A stretch of DNA of 5,858 bases from Cohaesibacteraceae bacterium (lineage in GTDB: Bacteria; Pseudomonadota; Alphaproteobacteria; Rhizobiales; Cohaesibacteraceae): positions 5,418-11,275 of the forward strand of contig JAESRR010000278.1 of assembly GCA_016764535.1 (NCBI GenBank). Reading direction: 5' to 3'. The position numbers and the translations under genes were made by a program. The stretch's first letter is position 1. Every line of letters begins with the position of its first letter. The notes beneath the pieces are model-generated. The model searched no databases and had not been told where the DNA came from. It worked only from the letters and a program-made list of their open reading frames with translations. Of this stretch, positions 1 to 5,728 are shown piece by piece.

Positions 1-452
1 CAAACCTGCGGGCGCATGCAAAACCGCTGCTCGAGATGTTATCAATCGAGGTCAATGCTACCGCCTTTATATCCATGGCCGAAGGCAATGAAAGCGTCGC
101 CATTATGGTGATTGAAGCTCAGCAATCGTTTCTAAAACTTGGCTATCGTTTGGGCAGCAGACATCCTCTCACGGTTGGCGCGGCAGGCCTTGCCATTCTT
201 GCCGGTCGTAAGGAAAAGCCGCAGGATGCCGAAGATGTCAAACGCGCCCGCCGGGATGGCTATTGCATCACCCGGGGGCAGATACAATCCGGCGCTATTG
301 GTGTCGCCAGCCCGATATGTCTATCGACAGAGCTTTACCCTACACTCGAATGCGCCATTGGCATTGTCTCAATGGAAGGTCTGGATCTGGAAAACGCCAA
401 AATCTCGGTGATGGATTTCGCTGGCAGACTGCGCGAATTAATGCACGGGTAA
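1..452 (+). CDS. IclR-family transcriptional regulator, C-terminal effector-binding domain (5' end missing)
   Basis: The frame is open from base 3 to the TAA at 450-452, giving 149 visible residues. The ATG at 36 is internal: upstream codons continue a domain-like sequence (LRAHAKPLLEML), so the true start and the N-terminal winged helix lie outside the window. The match to the IclR effector domain rests on its order of elements: a helix ending in P-L-L-E-M-L, an N-A-T-A-F-I-S strand, a small-molecule segment around SRHPLTVGAAGLAIL, the hallmark GYCITRGQIQSGAIGVASPI stretch, and a closing strand ECAIGIVS before the final helix. IclR proteins are usually dimeric or tetrameric repressors or activators of catabolic or stress genes that bind small metabolites through this domain. 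The ligand cannot be read here. The gene converges on the large TPR gene with 133 bp between stops, so the two are not co-transcribed. Family assignment is fairly secure; regulatory target is unknown. Confidence 0.82.
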   Translation, partial: NLRAHAKPLLEMLSIEVNATAFISMAEGNESVAIMVIEAQQSFLKLGYRLGSRHPLTVGAAGLAILAGRKEKPQDAEDVKRARRDGYCITRGQIQSGAIGVASPICLSTELYPTLECAIGIVSMEGLDLENAKISVMDFAGRLRELMHG

Positions 453-467
453 GCGGCCGCGCAGTGT

Positions 468-533
468 CGTGTTAAAGAAATTGAGTTTTGTTAACACATC
501 GAGACAACGTGTTAAAGAAACCAGCTTTTGCTA
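468..533. repeat. Two-copy direct repeat, 40-bp period
   Basis: CGTGTTAAAGAAA occurs exactly at 468-480 and again at 508-520. Homology continues imperfectly for another 13 bp in each copy (to 493 and 533; 8 of those 13 positions match), so the unit is about 26 bp with 21 identities. It lies in the gap between the stops of the convergent IclR and TPR genes. It may be a small tandem duplication or a protein-binding site; nothing in the sequence decides between these. Confidence 0.7.
469..515. promoter_or_regulatory. Alternating heptamer array (GTGTTAA / TTAACAC / GTGTTAA)
   Basis: The heptamer GTGTTAA at 469-475 is followed by its inverse TTAACAC at 491-497 and the direct form again at 509-515. 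The middle copy can pair with either flank: a 7-bp stem with a 15-nt loop on the left, or a 7-bp stem with an 11-nt loop on the right. The two foldings are mutually exclusive in RNA. No T-run follows on either strand, so it is not an ordinary intrinsic terminator. As DNA it could be an operator cluster, but its place downstream of both flanking genes makes a promoter-linked role less obvious. Confidence 0.35.
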
Positions 534-564
534 CCGCAGGGTACACATCCCCTAATTTTTACTA

Positions 565-579
565 CACAATCGGATTGTG
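565..579. other. Small hairpin after the TPR gene stop
   Basis: CACAAT (565-570) and ATTGTG (574-579) form a perfect 6-bp stem with a 3-nt loop. It starts 6 nt past the TGA of the TPR gene on the - strand. The stem is AT-rich and no U-tract follows it in that direction, so it is a weak candidate for transcript-end processing or termination. It would also lie in an IclR read-through transcript. Confidence 0.3.
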
Positions 580-585
580 CCTCAT

Positions 586-3500
586 TCAATTGGCTTTACC
601 CGCTTTGAGCTGTCGATATTCGGCTTCATATGTATCAATCAAAAGTCCAAAAAGCTGAACATTAATATGGTCTTTGCCATGGATCAATAATGTGGTTTCC
701 ATCACTTCCCACATGATTTTCAAACCAGGACCGAATGCACCACTTGTAGCAAGTGTGCTCCCTATGTCGAACCGTCGGCTCAGGGTCTCGGGGTGGGTTT
801 CGCCCTGAATTTCAACACGTAGCGCATGCGCCTTGCGCTGCAGTTCAAGTGTTTCAGGATACATATGTTGCTGCAGGAGTGAACTTGCGAGCCCTGAATG
901 CAATTCGGCGAGCTCAAGTTTGCCACGTATATGTGGCTCCAGCAGTTTAAGCGCCTTGCGGTATACGCGTTCCGCTTCCTTGAATTTAAATTGATCCTGC
1001 AATTTTTTTGCTTTCCTGATCAACAAATTGCCAGCGGTAATACCACCTCCATTTTTACGAATTTTTTCGGCAAGAACAACTTCGAGCTTATCCATGTCTT
1101 TCAACAAAACCGGAAAGGGAATGGTGATTTTCTTTTCATCAGCCCTCGCCTGTTCCAGCAATCGGCTGGCTTCATCCAGTTCACCAGTCATCGTGAGGAC
1201 TTCGATCAATTTGTTTGTTGCAAAAACCCTGGCTATAAGGCCGTCTGAAGTATCACTGGCGCGTGCAATGGCATTGCGAAACATGAATTCGGCTTCTTTG
1301 TGCCAGCCCCGGTTAAAATGCCCGATCGCGAGGCCCTGCCATGTAAATATTTCCGCCAATAACCCTGATGAAGAACCACCACTGATTTCAAAATTGTTCA
1401 GGGCTTGAAGATAATAATAAACCGCCTCTGCATAGTTGCCATGTGTTCTGATACCTTCAGCCAATTCAGACCAGGCTTTCGCACGATCTATATGATCGGG
1501 TGGCGTATTCCACTCAACCCATTTGGCAATTTGGCGTAGTTGATCCGGCTTCAGCGCATTTAGCGACCATTTATCGATCAATTCCCCTAGGCCTTTAATC
1601 ACCTCCCGATCGGGGGATATTTTCGCCTTTGCAAGTTTCAGAGTATCACTGAACATCTGTCTTGCAGCCTCAATATTACCCATCTGTGCCAGGGCTTCGG
1701 CAAGCAGGGTTGATCGTTCAATTGAATTGGAATGGCCCTTGCCATTTTTTGTAACATGATCATCAACAGACCAGGCGAGCACACGGGTAGCTTCTGTCCA
1801 GTCACCCATACCTGCACCCAGCGCCCTGGCAAATTCCAGATCAAACGTATTATATCCGGGGAAATTCCCGCCTTCCGCAAGATATATGATCATCGCGTCA
1901 CGATAAAAGCCAATTGCAGCAGCTATATCGTTGTTTTTCATCCGATCTACCGCATGATCGCGCAGAATGCCTAAAAGCCGCTCGGGACCGAGCACGCCTT
2001 TCGGGTTGATATGTTCTTTCGCTCGTGAGGCAAATTTGCGTGCAAACAAATCATCCGCGCCAGCTGCTTCTTTCAATTGCAACGCAGCTTTTTGATATAA
2101 ATAATATGCCACATCGCTGAACCCGGCGGCTCCATGCGCACTTGCAAGATTGGCAAATTCAAACCCGGAATTCTGCAATTCACTATTCCCGGCGTGCAAC
2201 ATGATCAGCACAGCCTTGCGAAAGAGCGGCAGCATGGCTTCAAAATCTCCGGTGGAACCAACATGCGACGCCATTTGACGATATGCATCAATGAGATCCC
2301 GGGGACTTGCAGCAGGATTATTCTCCAGTGCTGTAATGGCCTTATCAAGATAAATTTTGGCGTTGGTGAACCGCTTTGCCTTGTCGTATTTGGCATTGCC
2401 AATACTACGGGCAATATCGCGATAAGCGCTGGCAAGTTGCACATCATTGGGGGCCAGAATTTGCTCCTGAATTTTCACAACATCCCGCATGTGATATCCC
2501 TCGCGCCACACTGCACCAACTTGCAGCCCCCGCTCCGACCAGGTTTTACCAAGCTCCATGCGCGATATATTCTGTTCCTTTGAGGGGCGTCCCGATGCAC
2601 CCTCACCAAAATGATGATCAGTCAGCGCCTCCGGGAAAAGACGGCTGTAAACCGACCCAATTGAACCAAAGCGATAAAACTGGATGGCTTTCTCAAGCAG
2701 TTCCCGCGCTTCGGCTTTGTGATCCTGCTCAAGCAACACCTGCGCCAGTTTCGTATAGGCACTGGCACGAAACAAAGGCACTGAATCTGGCTGTGATAAT
2801 CGGCTCTCCCCATAATGCAGATACACCCGAAGGGATTTTTCAGCTTCTTTAAAACGCTGTTGAGCGATTAAAGTATCGATACGGTTCAAATACAAATTTG
2901 CATGATCAGGTCCGGGATTACCGGACTTGATATGAGTTGTAATTGCGTTCGCCTTGTTCATAATTTTTGTTGCAAGCTTGTGTTTACCCGCAAATTTGAG
3001 GTGACTTGCCATCCGTGTCAGATGTGGGGTCCGATACCCGGCCTGCTTCCAGTATTCGCTTTTTTCCCGTGCTGCAAGAGCCTGATAATGTGGCTGCCCT
3101 TCATCATGCAGACCATTGAGAACAAGCAGCTCCTGCAAAGTATTTTTAAACCTGCGGCTAATCACAGCCTTGCCGCTTTCATACTCCACATTGTTAACAT
3201 GCCCCATCGCCTGGCGCATACGAACCAGTGCCACACCTGTTTTTCCTTCCGCCATCAAAGCCCGCGCCGACAAAAGTTGGCGAAAGGCCCGATACATCAG
3301 GTTCTGCTTCCTGCTCCGCGCCTTTAACGGCGGTTGGATGGTGCCAAAATCCATCTCGCTGGTGGTTTTTTCTCCATACATTTTTTCCAGTATTTTTTGT
3401 CGTTCAAGCGGTCCCCAGGGCGGTGCATAACCGATCAGGACAACCAGAGCCTTCAGCATCTGGCGATATTCCAAAGGCATGGTCCCGGGTGTGTTCTGAA

Positions 3501-5169
3501 CAAATGCCGCTGCTTCTTCAAAAAACGGCAATGCCTTGTCCATTTGACCCAGCTCGGCCAACACATAGGCCTTCAAAAACTGGACACGTGCCGCCTCAAA
3601 ATAATTGCGGCCGGTATGTTCAATATGGCTGTCCAAAGCGGCATTGAGCCGCTCAAGCGATTGCTTGAATTTTCCCTGCATAACCAGATTATAGGCAAGT
3701 CTTTCATGGGCAAATCCAGTTTCCTCGCGGGCTTTATCTCCATTATTCTGCAAGGATTGCAATTGATTACGGCGATATTCTTCCGCCTCAACAAACTGTC
3801 CCTGCGCTTCCAGATTGCCAGCTTTCGGGTTTGTCAGGTGCAGCACGTCCTGATGATTATTGCCCTTTTCCTTACGAAGAATTTCAATAATCGCGTCATA
3901 ATTCGGACTGGATTTTTGATAATATCCCTGATCGGACAAACCGGCGGCCACACGCATCATTGCACGCACCGCTTCAAATGATTTTCCTTGCGGATGGACG
4001 GACAAACGAGCTTTATCGTTCAGCGATATCAGTGCTGGGCCATTGCGCGGATGCGGTAGCACAAAGGTTTCAGCGCCTGGTCCCGTGTCCGTATCAAACA
4101 GCTCCTGATAACGCCGGGTATAACGAACTGTTATAGCCGCTTCAAGCCCTGATGCCGTCGTGGAAATTTTCATTGCGCGTTTCAAAAGTGGCCGGGCTTC
4201 ATCCAGTCTACCAAGGCCTGCCAACACAATTCCCAGATTGTGGTAACTTTCTGCAATCTTTGCCTGATCAGTGGTATCTGACTGCCTTCGAATATCAAAA
4301 GCCTTGCGTAGATGCGTAAGCGCCTGTTTCGATTTCCCTTGTTGAGCCCGGATTAAACCAAGGTTATTATAGATATACGCAATCCCCGGATGGTTTTGAT
4401 GGCCGTTGATTTTTATAATTTCAAGGGACTTTAAATAATGAAGCGCCGCGGATCGCGCCAGGCCAAGTTTTTCGTAATTCTGCGCCAGTTCGGTATGGCT
4501 GGAACCCGTCGGGCCGTTCCCCGCTGGCAATTTATCAAGATGAATACTCAGGGATCTTTTAAAATGCGGGTGGGCTTCATCATATCGTTTTAGTTTATAG
4601 AGCGACCGGGCGAGGTAAGACAACATATCAGCCAGCGGCATGTTGTTTTTGCCGACTGACCTGATTTGTATGGCGCGTGTTTTATCAAGCAATTCCACCG
4701 CTTCTCTGTATTTTCTCTGGTCATACAGGCTGAGCGCCAAATCGTAATGCGTCGCAGCAGTCTTTTCATGCCATTCACCAAAGCCCTTCTGCGTCAGCGA
4801 ATTCGCCTTTTCAAAAAACACCTGAGCAAGACTTGCTTTTTTCTGCGCGCGAACAATCTTTCCCAATGTGCTATAGATCGGCGCAATTGCCAGGCTTTCA
4901 TTGCCCAGTAAATTGATTGCATCCGCGAGTGCATTCTGTGTCAGCGAGCGCGCTTCTTCATACTTCTCATTTTCGAAGGCACTTTTTCCAGCTGTAAACA
5001 TCTTGCGGATTTGCTCGAAACGTACAGATTCAACAACTGGTTTTGACACCGTTTCCGATTTTTCCAAAATTTGCAATGGACCCGCTGCCTGGACCGGCAT
5101 GACCGCAACGCCCGCCAACAATATCCCGACAACGCCAATAATTCTTGCAACCATCTTCTCAGACCGCAT
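586..5169 (-). CDS. Large exported tetratricopeptide-repeat protein, no effector domain
   Basis: The protein has about 1527 residues from the ATG at 5169. A frame-extending GTG at 5184 would give 1532, but it has no Shine-Dalgarno and lies inside an inverted repeat, whereas the ATG has GGGAG 6 nt upstream. Numbering from the GTG, residues 11-33 are a Sec-type signal peptide, predicting export. A very regular 42-residue TPR array follows: units near 59, 103, 145, 187, 229, 271 and 313, with hallmarks such as YNNLGLIRAQQGKSKQAL and YHNLGIVLAGLGRLDEA. These resemble kinesin-light-chain-type TPRs. More units follow near 404, 446, 489 and 530, looser ones from 629 to 840 and 875 to 1200, and clear ones near 1233, 1275, 1316, 1384, 1426 and 1470. 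Non-TPR linkers lie near 355-402, 585-628 and 840-875. No CHAT, kinase, peptidase or transmembrane domain is visible after the signal, and there is no cysteine. TPR arrays bind proteins or peptides, so a periplasmic or surface scaffold is inferred. Partner and pathway are unknown. It stands alone, convergent with the IclR gene and divergent from the LysR gene. Confidence 0.9.
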   Translation of the reverse strand: MRSEKMVARIIGVVGILLAGVAVMPVQAAGPLQILEKSETVSKPVVESVRFEQIRKMFTAGKSAFENEKYEEARSLTQNALADAINLLGNESLAIAPIYSTLGKIVRAQKKASLAQVFFEKANSLTQKGFGEWHEKTAATHYDLALSLYDQRKYREAVELLDKTRAIQIRSVGKNNMPLADMLSYLARSLYKLKRYDEAHPHFKRSLSIHLDKLPAGNGPTGSSHTELAQNYEKLGLARSAALHYLKSLEIIKINGHQNHPGIAYIYNNLGLIRAQQGKSKQALTHLRKAFDIRRQSDTTDQAKIAESYHNLGIVLAGLGRLDEARPLLKRAMKISTTASGLEAAITVRYTRRYQELFDTDTGPGAETFVLPHPRNGPALISLNDKARLSVHPQGKSFEAVRAMMRVAAGLSDQGYYQKSSPNYDAIIEILRKEKGNNHQDVLHLTNPKAGNLEAQGQFVEAEEYRRNQLQSLQNNGDKAREETGFAHERLAYNLVMQGKFKQSLERLNAALDSHIEHTGRNYFEAARVQFLKAYVLAELGQMDKALPFFEEAAAFVQNTPGTMPLEYRQMLKALVVLIGYAPPWGPLERQKILEKMYGEKTTSEMDFGTIQPPLKARSRKQNLMYRAFRQLLSARALMAEGKTGVALVRMRQAMGHVNNVEYESGKAVISRRFKNTLQELLVLNGLHDEGQPHYQALAAREKSEYWKQAGYRTPHLTRMASHLKFAGKHKLATKIMNKANAITTHIKSGNPGPDHANLYLNRIDTLIAQQRFKEAEKSLRVYLHYGESRLSQPDSVPLFRASAYTKLAQVLLEQDHKAEARELLEKAIQFYRFGSIGSVYSRLFPEALTDHHFGEGASGRPSKEQNISRMELGKTWSERGLQVGAVWREGYHMRDVVKIQEQILAPNDVQLASAYRDIARSIGNAKYDKAKRFTNAKIYLDKAITALENNPAASPRDLIDAYRQMASHVGSTGDFEAMLPLFRKAVLIMLHAGNSELQNSGFEFANLASAHGAAGFSDVAYYLYQKAALQLKEAAGADDLFARKFASRAKEHINPKGVLGPERLLGILRDHAVDRMKNNDIAAAIGFYRDAMIIYLAEGGNFPGYNTFDLEFARALGAGMGDWTEATRVLAWSVDDHVTKNGKGHSNSIERSTLLAEALAQMGNIEAARQMFSDTLKLAKAKISPDREVIKGLGELIDKWSLNALKPDQLRQIAKWVEWNTPPDHIDRAKAWSELAEGIRTHGNYAEAVYYYLQALNNFEISGGSSSGLLAEIFTWQGLAIGHFNRGWHKEAEFMFRNAIARASDTSDGLIARVFATNKLIEVLTMTGELDEASRLLEQARADEKKITIPFPVLLKDMDKLEVVLAEKIRKNGGGITAGNLLIRKAKKLQDQFKFKEAERVYRKALKLLEPHIRGKLELAELHSGLASSLLQQHMYPETLELQRKAHALRVEIQGETHPETLSRRFDIGSTLATSGAFGPGLKIMWEVMETTLLIHGKDHINVQLFGLLIDTYEAEYRQLKAGKAN
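5086..5169 (-). other. Signal peptide coding segment of the TPR protein
   Basis: The N-terminus has a charged n-region (MRSEKMVAR), an uninterrupted hydrophobic core (IIGVVGILLAGVAVM) and a V-Q-A motif before A-G-P, which suits signal peptidase I cleavage between residues 33 and 34 (GTG numbering). There is no lipobox cysteine, so it is not a lipoprotein, and no twin arginine. The mature protein would start at about 5085 and contains no further obvious membrane segment, so a soluble periplasmic or secreted protein is expected. Confidence 0.8.
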
Positions 5170-5175
5170 CACTCG

Positions 5176-5180
5176 CTCCC
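5176..5180 (-). promoter_or_regulatory. Shine-Dalgarno of the TPR gene
   Basis: On the - strand GGGAG precedes the ATG at 5169-5167 with a 6-nt spacer. This supports that ATG over the upstream GTG at 5184. The first G of the motif is also the last base of the stem at 5180-5224, so ribosome access and folding of that stem are directly linked. Confidence 0.65.
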
Positions 5181-5224
5181 GCACTGCTGGTATTTCAATC
5201 TATACCAGTGACACACGCAGTGCG
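5180..5224 (-). promoter_or_regulatory. Compound inverted repeat abutting the TPR gene ribosome-binding site
   Basis: On the + strand CGCACTG (5180-5186) and CTGGTAT (5187-5193) are contiguous. Their complements are ATACCAG (5202-5208) and CAGTGCG (5218-5224), separated by 9 unpaired bases (5209-5217). In the TPR mRNA this folds as a 14-bp perfect stem with an 8-nt loop and a one-sided 9-nt bulge, and the 3' side of the stem enters the Shine-Dalgarno. A second CAGTG at 5206-5210 can compete for pairing with CACTG (5182-5186), giving an alternative fold. No U-tract follows, so it is not an intrinsic terminator. It could be a translational control element, an mRNA-stabilising structure, or a DNA operator for a dimeric regulator such as the divergent LysR protein. 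The repeat is directly visible; the role is inference. Confidence 0.55.
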
Positions 5225-5387
5225 ATAAATAAAGTAAGGAAGGGATAAGCAGAATCAGACGCTGGCGGATCAATCAACCAACGCATCACCATCAAACATA
5301 AACAGACTCACGCTTCACCGCGCATCAAAGCACACGGCGGCAAGAGCAAAATTGTAAAAGAAAAAAAATCCTGATCCACGCCTGGCT

Positions 5388-5420
5388 ATTGCAAAATATC
5401 CCGTATTGGATTTTCGCAAT
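5388..5420. repeat. Imperfect inverted repeat in the divergent intergenic region
   Basis: ATTGCAAAATATCC (5388-5401) and GGATTTTCGCAAT (5408-5420) are complementary over 12 bp with two small bulges around a 6-nt centre (CGTATT). No T-run follows closely on the + strand, and on the - strand the nearest T-run begins about 19 nt beyond the stem, too far for an intrinsic terminator. A binding site for a dimeric regulator is the simplest reading. Confidence 0.4.
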
Positions 5421-5472
5421 CGCGCGACTATGACCGCATGAATAAACATGCGTCCATGGCAACTTCGAGGCC

Positions 5473-5490
5473 CACCGACCGGTGTCACCG
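5473..5490. repeat. Overlapping CACCG/CGGTG dyads
   Basis: CACCG (5473-5477), CGGTG (5480-5484) and CACCG (5486-5490) alternate with 2-nt and 1-nt spacers, so the middle copy forms a palindrome with either neighbour. The spacers are too short for hairpin loops, so any role would be at the DNA level. The elements are only 5 bp long and chance is possible. Confidence 0.3.
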
Positions 5491-5543
5491 TAGATCAGGT
5501 TTTTACTCGCCTCCAGAAAGCCAGGCGAATTCCAGCGTTACTG

Positions 5544-5586
5544 CGGTCAAAATAAACCGGTCAGAAACGCATTTGGTTTTCGGTCA
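5544..5586 (+). repeat. Three CGGTCA hexamers
   Basis: CGGTCA occurs at 5544-5549, 5558-5563 and 5581-5586, with start-to-start spacings of 14 and 23 bp. Its complement TGACCG also occurs at 5431-5436. The cluster is upstream of the LysR gene. It may be a set of half-sites, but irregular spacing keeps confidence low. Confidence 0.25.
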
Positions 5587-5604
5587 TATCGCGCCACCAG
5601 CCAC

Positions 5605-5635
5605 AGGAGGATTGATGTCACGGCAACGTGGTTAA
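5605..5635 (+). other. Candidate 6-codon leader ORF with a perfect Shine-Dalgarno
   Basis: AGGAGG at 5605-5610 is followed after 4 nt by ATG (5615-5617) and the codons for MSRQRG, ending in TAA at 5633-5635. The Shine-Dalgarno is the strongest in the window. The mini-ORF ends 93 bp before the LysR start. It could be a leader peptide, a translated upstream ORF, or the relic of a decayed gene. The purine-rich match could also be chance. Confidence 0.3.
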
Positions 5636-5657
5636 CCGAAGATCTATCTTGCGATAT

Positions 5658-5672
5658 TTCCATTTGTTGGAA
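5658..5672. promoter_or_regulatory. Candidate LysR-type binding box (T-N11-A dyad)
   Basis: TTCCA (5658-5662) and TGGAA (5668-5672) are perfect complements around TTTGT. The dyad contains T-N11-A (5659 to 5671), the core described for LysR-type operators. It sits 56 bp before the LysR start codon, where autoregulatory sites are typical, and in the divergent region shared with the TPR gene. A rough promoter-like pair overlaps it (TTGGAA at 5667, AAATAT at 5690, 17-bp spacer), but its -10 match is poor. Confidence 0.4.
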
Positions 5673-5693
5673 TAGCTGTTAAAATCACAAAAT

Positions 5694-5715
5694 ATCTTCT
5701 CAAATATGGGAAGAT
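5694..5715 (+). promoter_or_regulatory. Hairpin just upstream of the LysR gene ribosome-binding site
   Basis: The 9 bases at 5694-5702 pair with 5707-5715 (one T-G wobble) around a 4-nt loop (AATA). The stem ends 3 nt before the GAGG at 5719-5722. There is no T-run, so it is not a terminator. If it lies within the transcript it could affect translation or stability of the LysR mRNA. The GAAGAT element recurs at 5638-5643. Confidence 0.35.
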
Positions 5716-5728
5716 GGCGAGGTAATGT

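Larger units (their letters stand above)
5225..5640. other. Long divergent intergenic region without a convincing gene
   Basis: There is no reading frame here with gene-like composition on either strand. An open stretch on the + strand (5438-5635) lacks a Shine-Dalgarno at its start and encodes a low-quality, family-less sequence. Neither strand shows a strong -35/-10 pair. On the - strand a T-rich tract (complement of 5351-5369, including eight consecutive A on +) could act as an UP-like or bendable element for the TPR gene, but this is weak. The dyads and short repeats inside it are listed separately. Confidence 0.55.

Noticed and set aside
453..460. GCGGCCGC palindrome directly after the IclR stop
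   Set aside because: It is a perfect 8-bp palindrome but has no loop and no T-run. It is a common restriction-site sequence, with nothing else suggesting a construct junction or functional site.
565..579. Intrinsic terminator for the TPR gene
   Set aside because: The 6-bp stem is AT-rich and the - strand continues TAGTAAAAATT rather than a U-tract. Kept only as a small hairpin.
586..1000. C-terminal CHAT or other effector domain on the TPR protein
   Set aside because: The last 150 residues still read as TPR helices (units near 1384, 1426 and 1470). No His/Cys catalytic pattern is present, and the protein has no cysteine at all.
3826..3828. Proline 453 of the TPR protein as a helix-breaking substitution
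   Set aside because: Aligning the repeat with its neighbours puts this proline at a variable position rather than at the conserved leucine, so it does not indicate damage.
3334..3981. Open + strand frame of 215 codons antisense to the TPR gene
   Set aside because: It lies wholly within the TPR coding region, whose translation is clearly repetitive and family-like. The antisense product shows no recognisable pattern. The same applies to the other antisense frames across 753-5248.
5361..5420. Intrinsic terminator on the - strand formed by the 5388-5420 dyad and the T-run opposite 5361-5368
   Set aside because: The T-run starts about 19 nt after the stem and no closer hairpin precedes it. There is also no upstream - strand gene to terminate.
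5438..5635. Open + strand frame of 65 codons in the intergenic region
   Set aside because: There is no Shine-Dalgarno at its start, no family-like pattern, and arginine/serine/proline-rich random-looking content. Only its last six codons have a good ribosome-binding site, and these are treated separately as a leader candidate.
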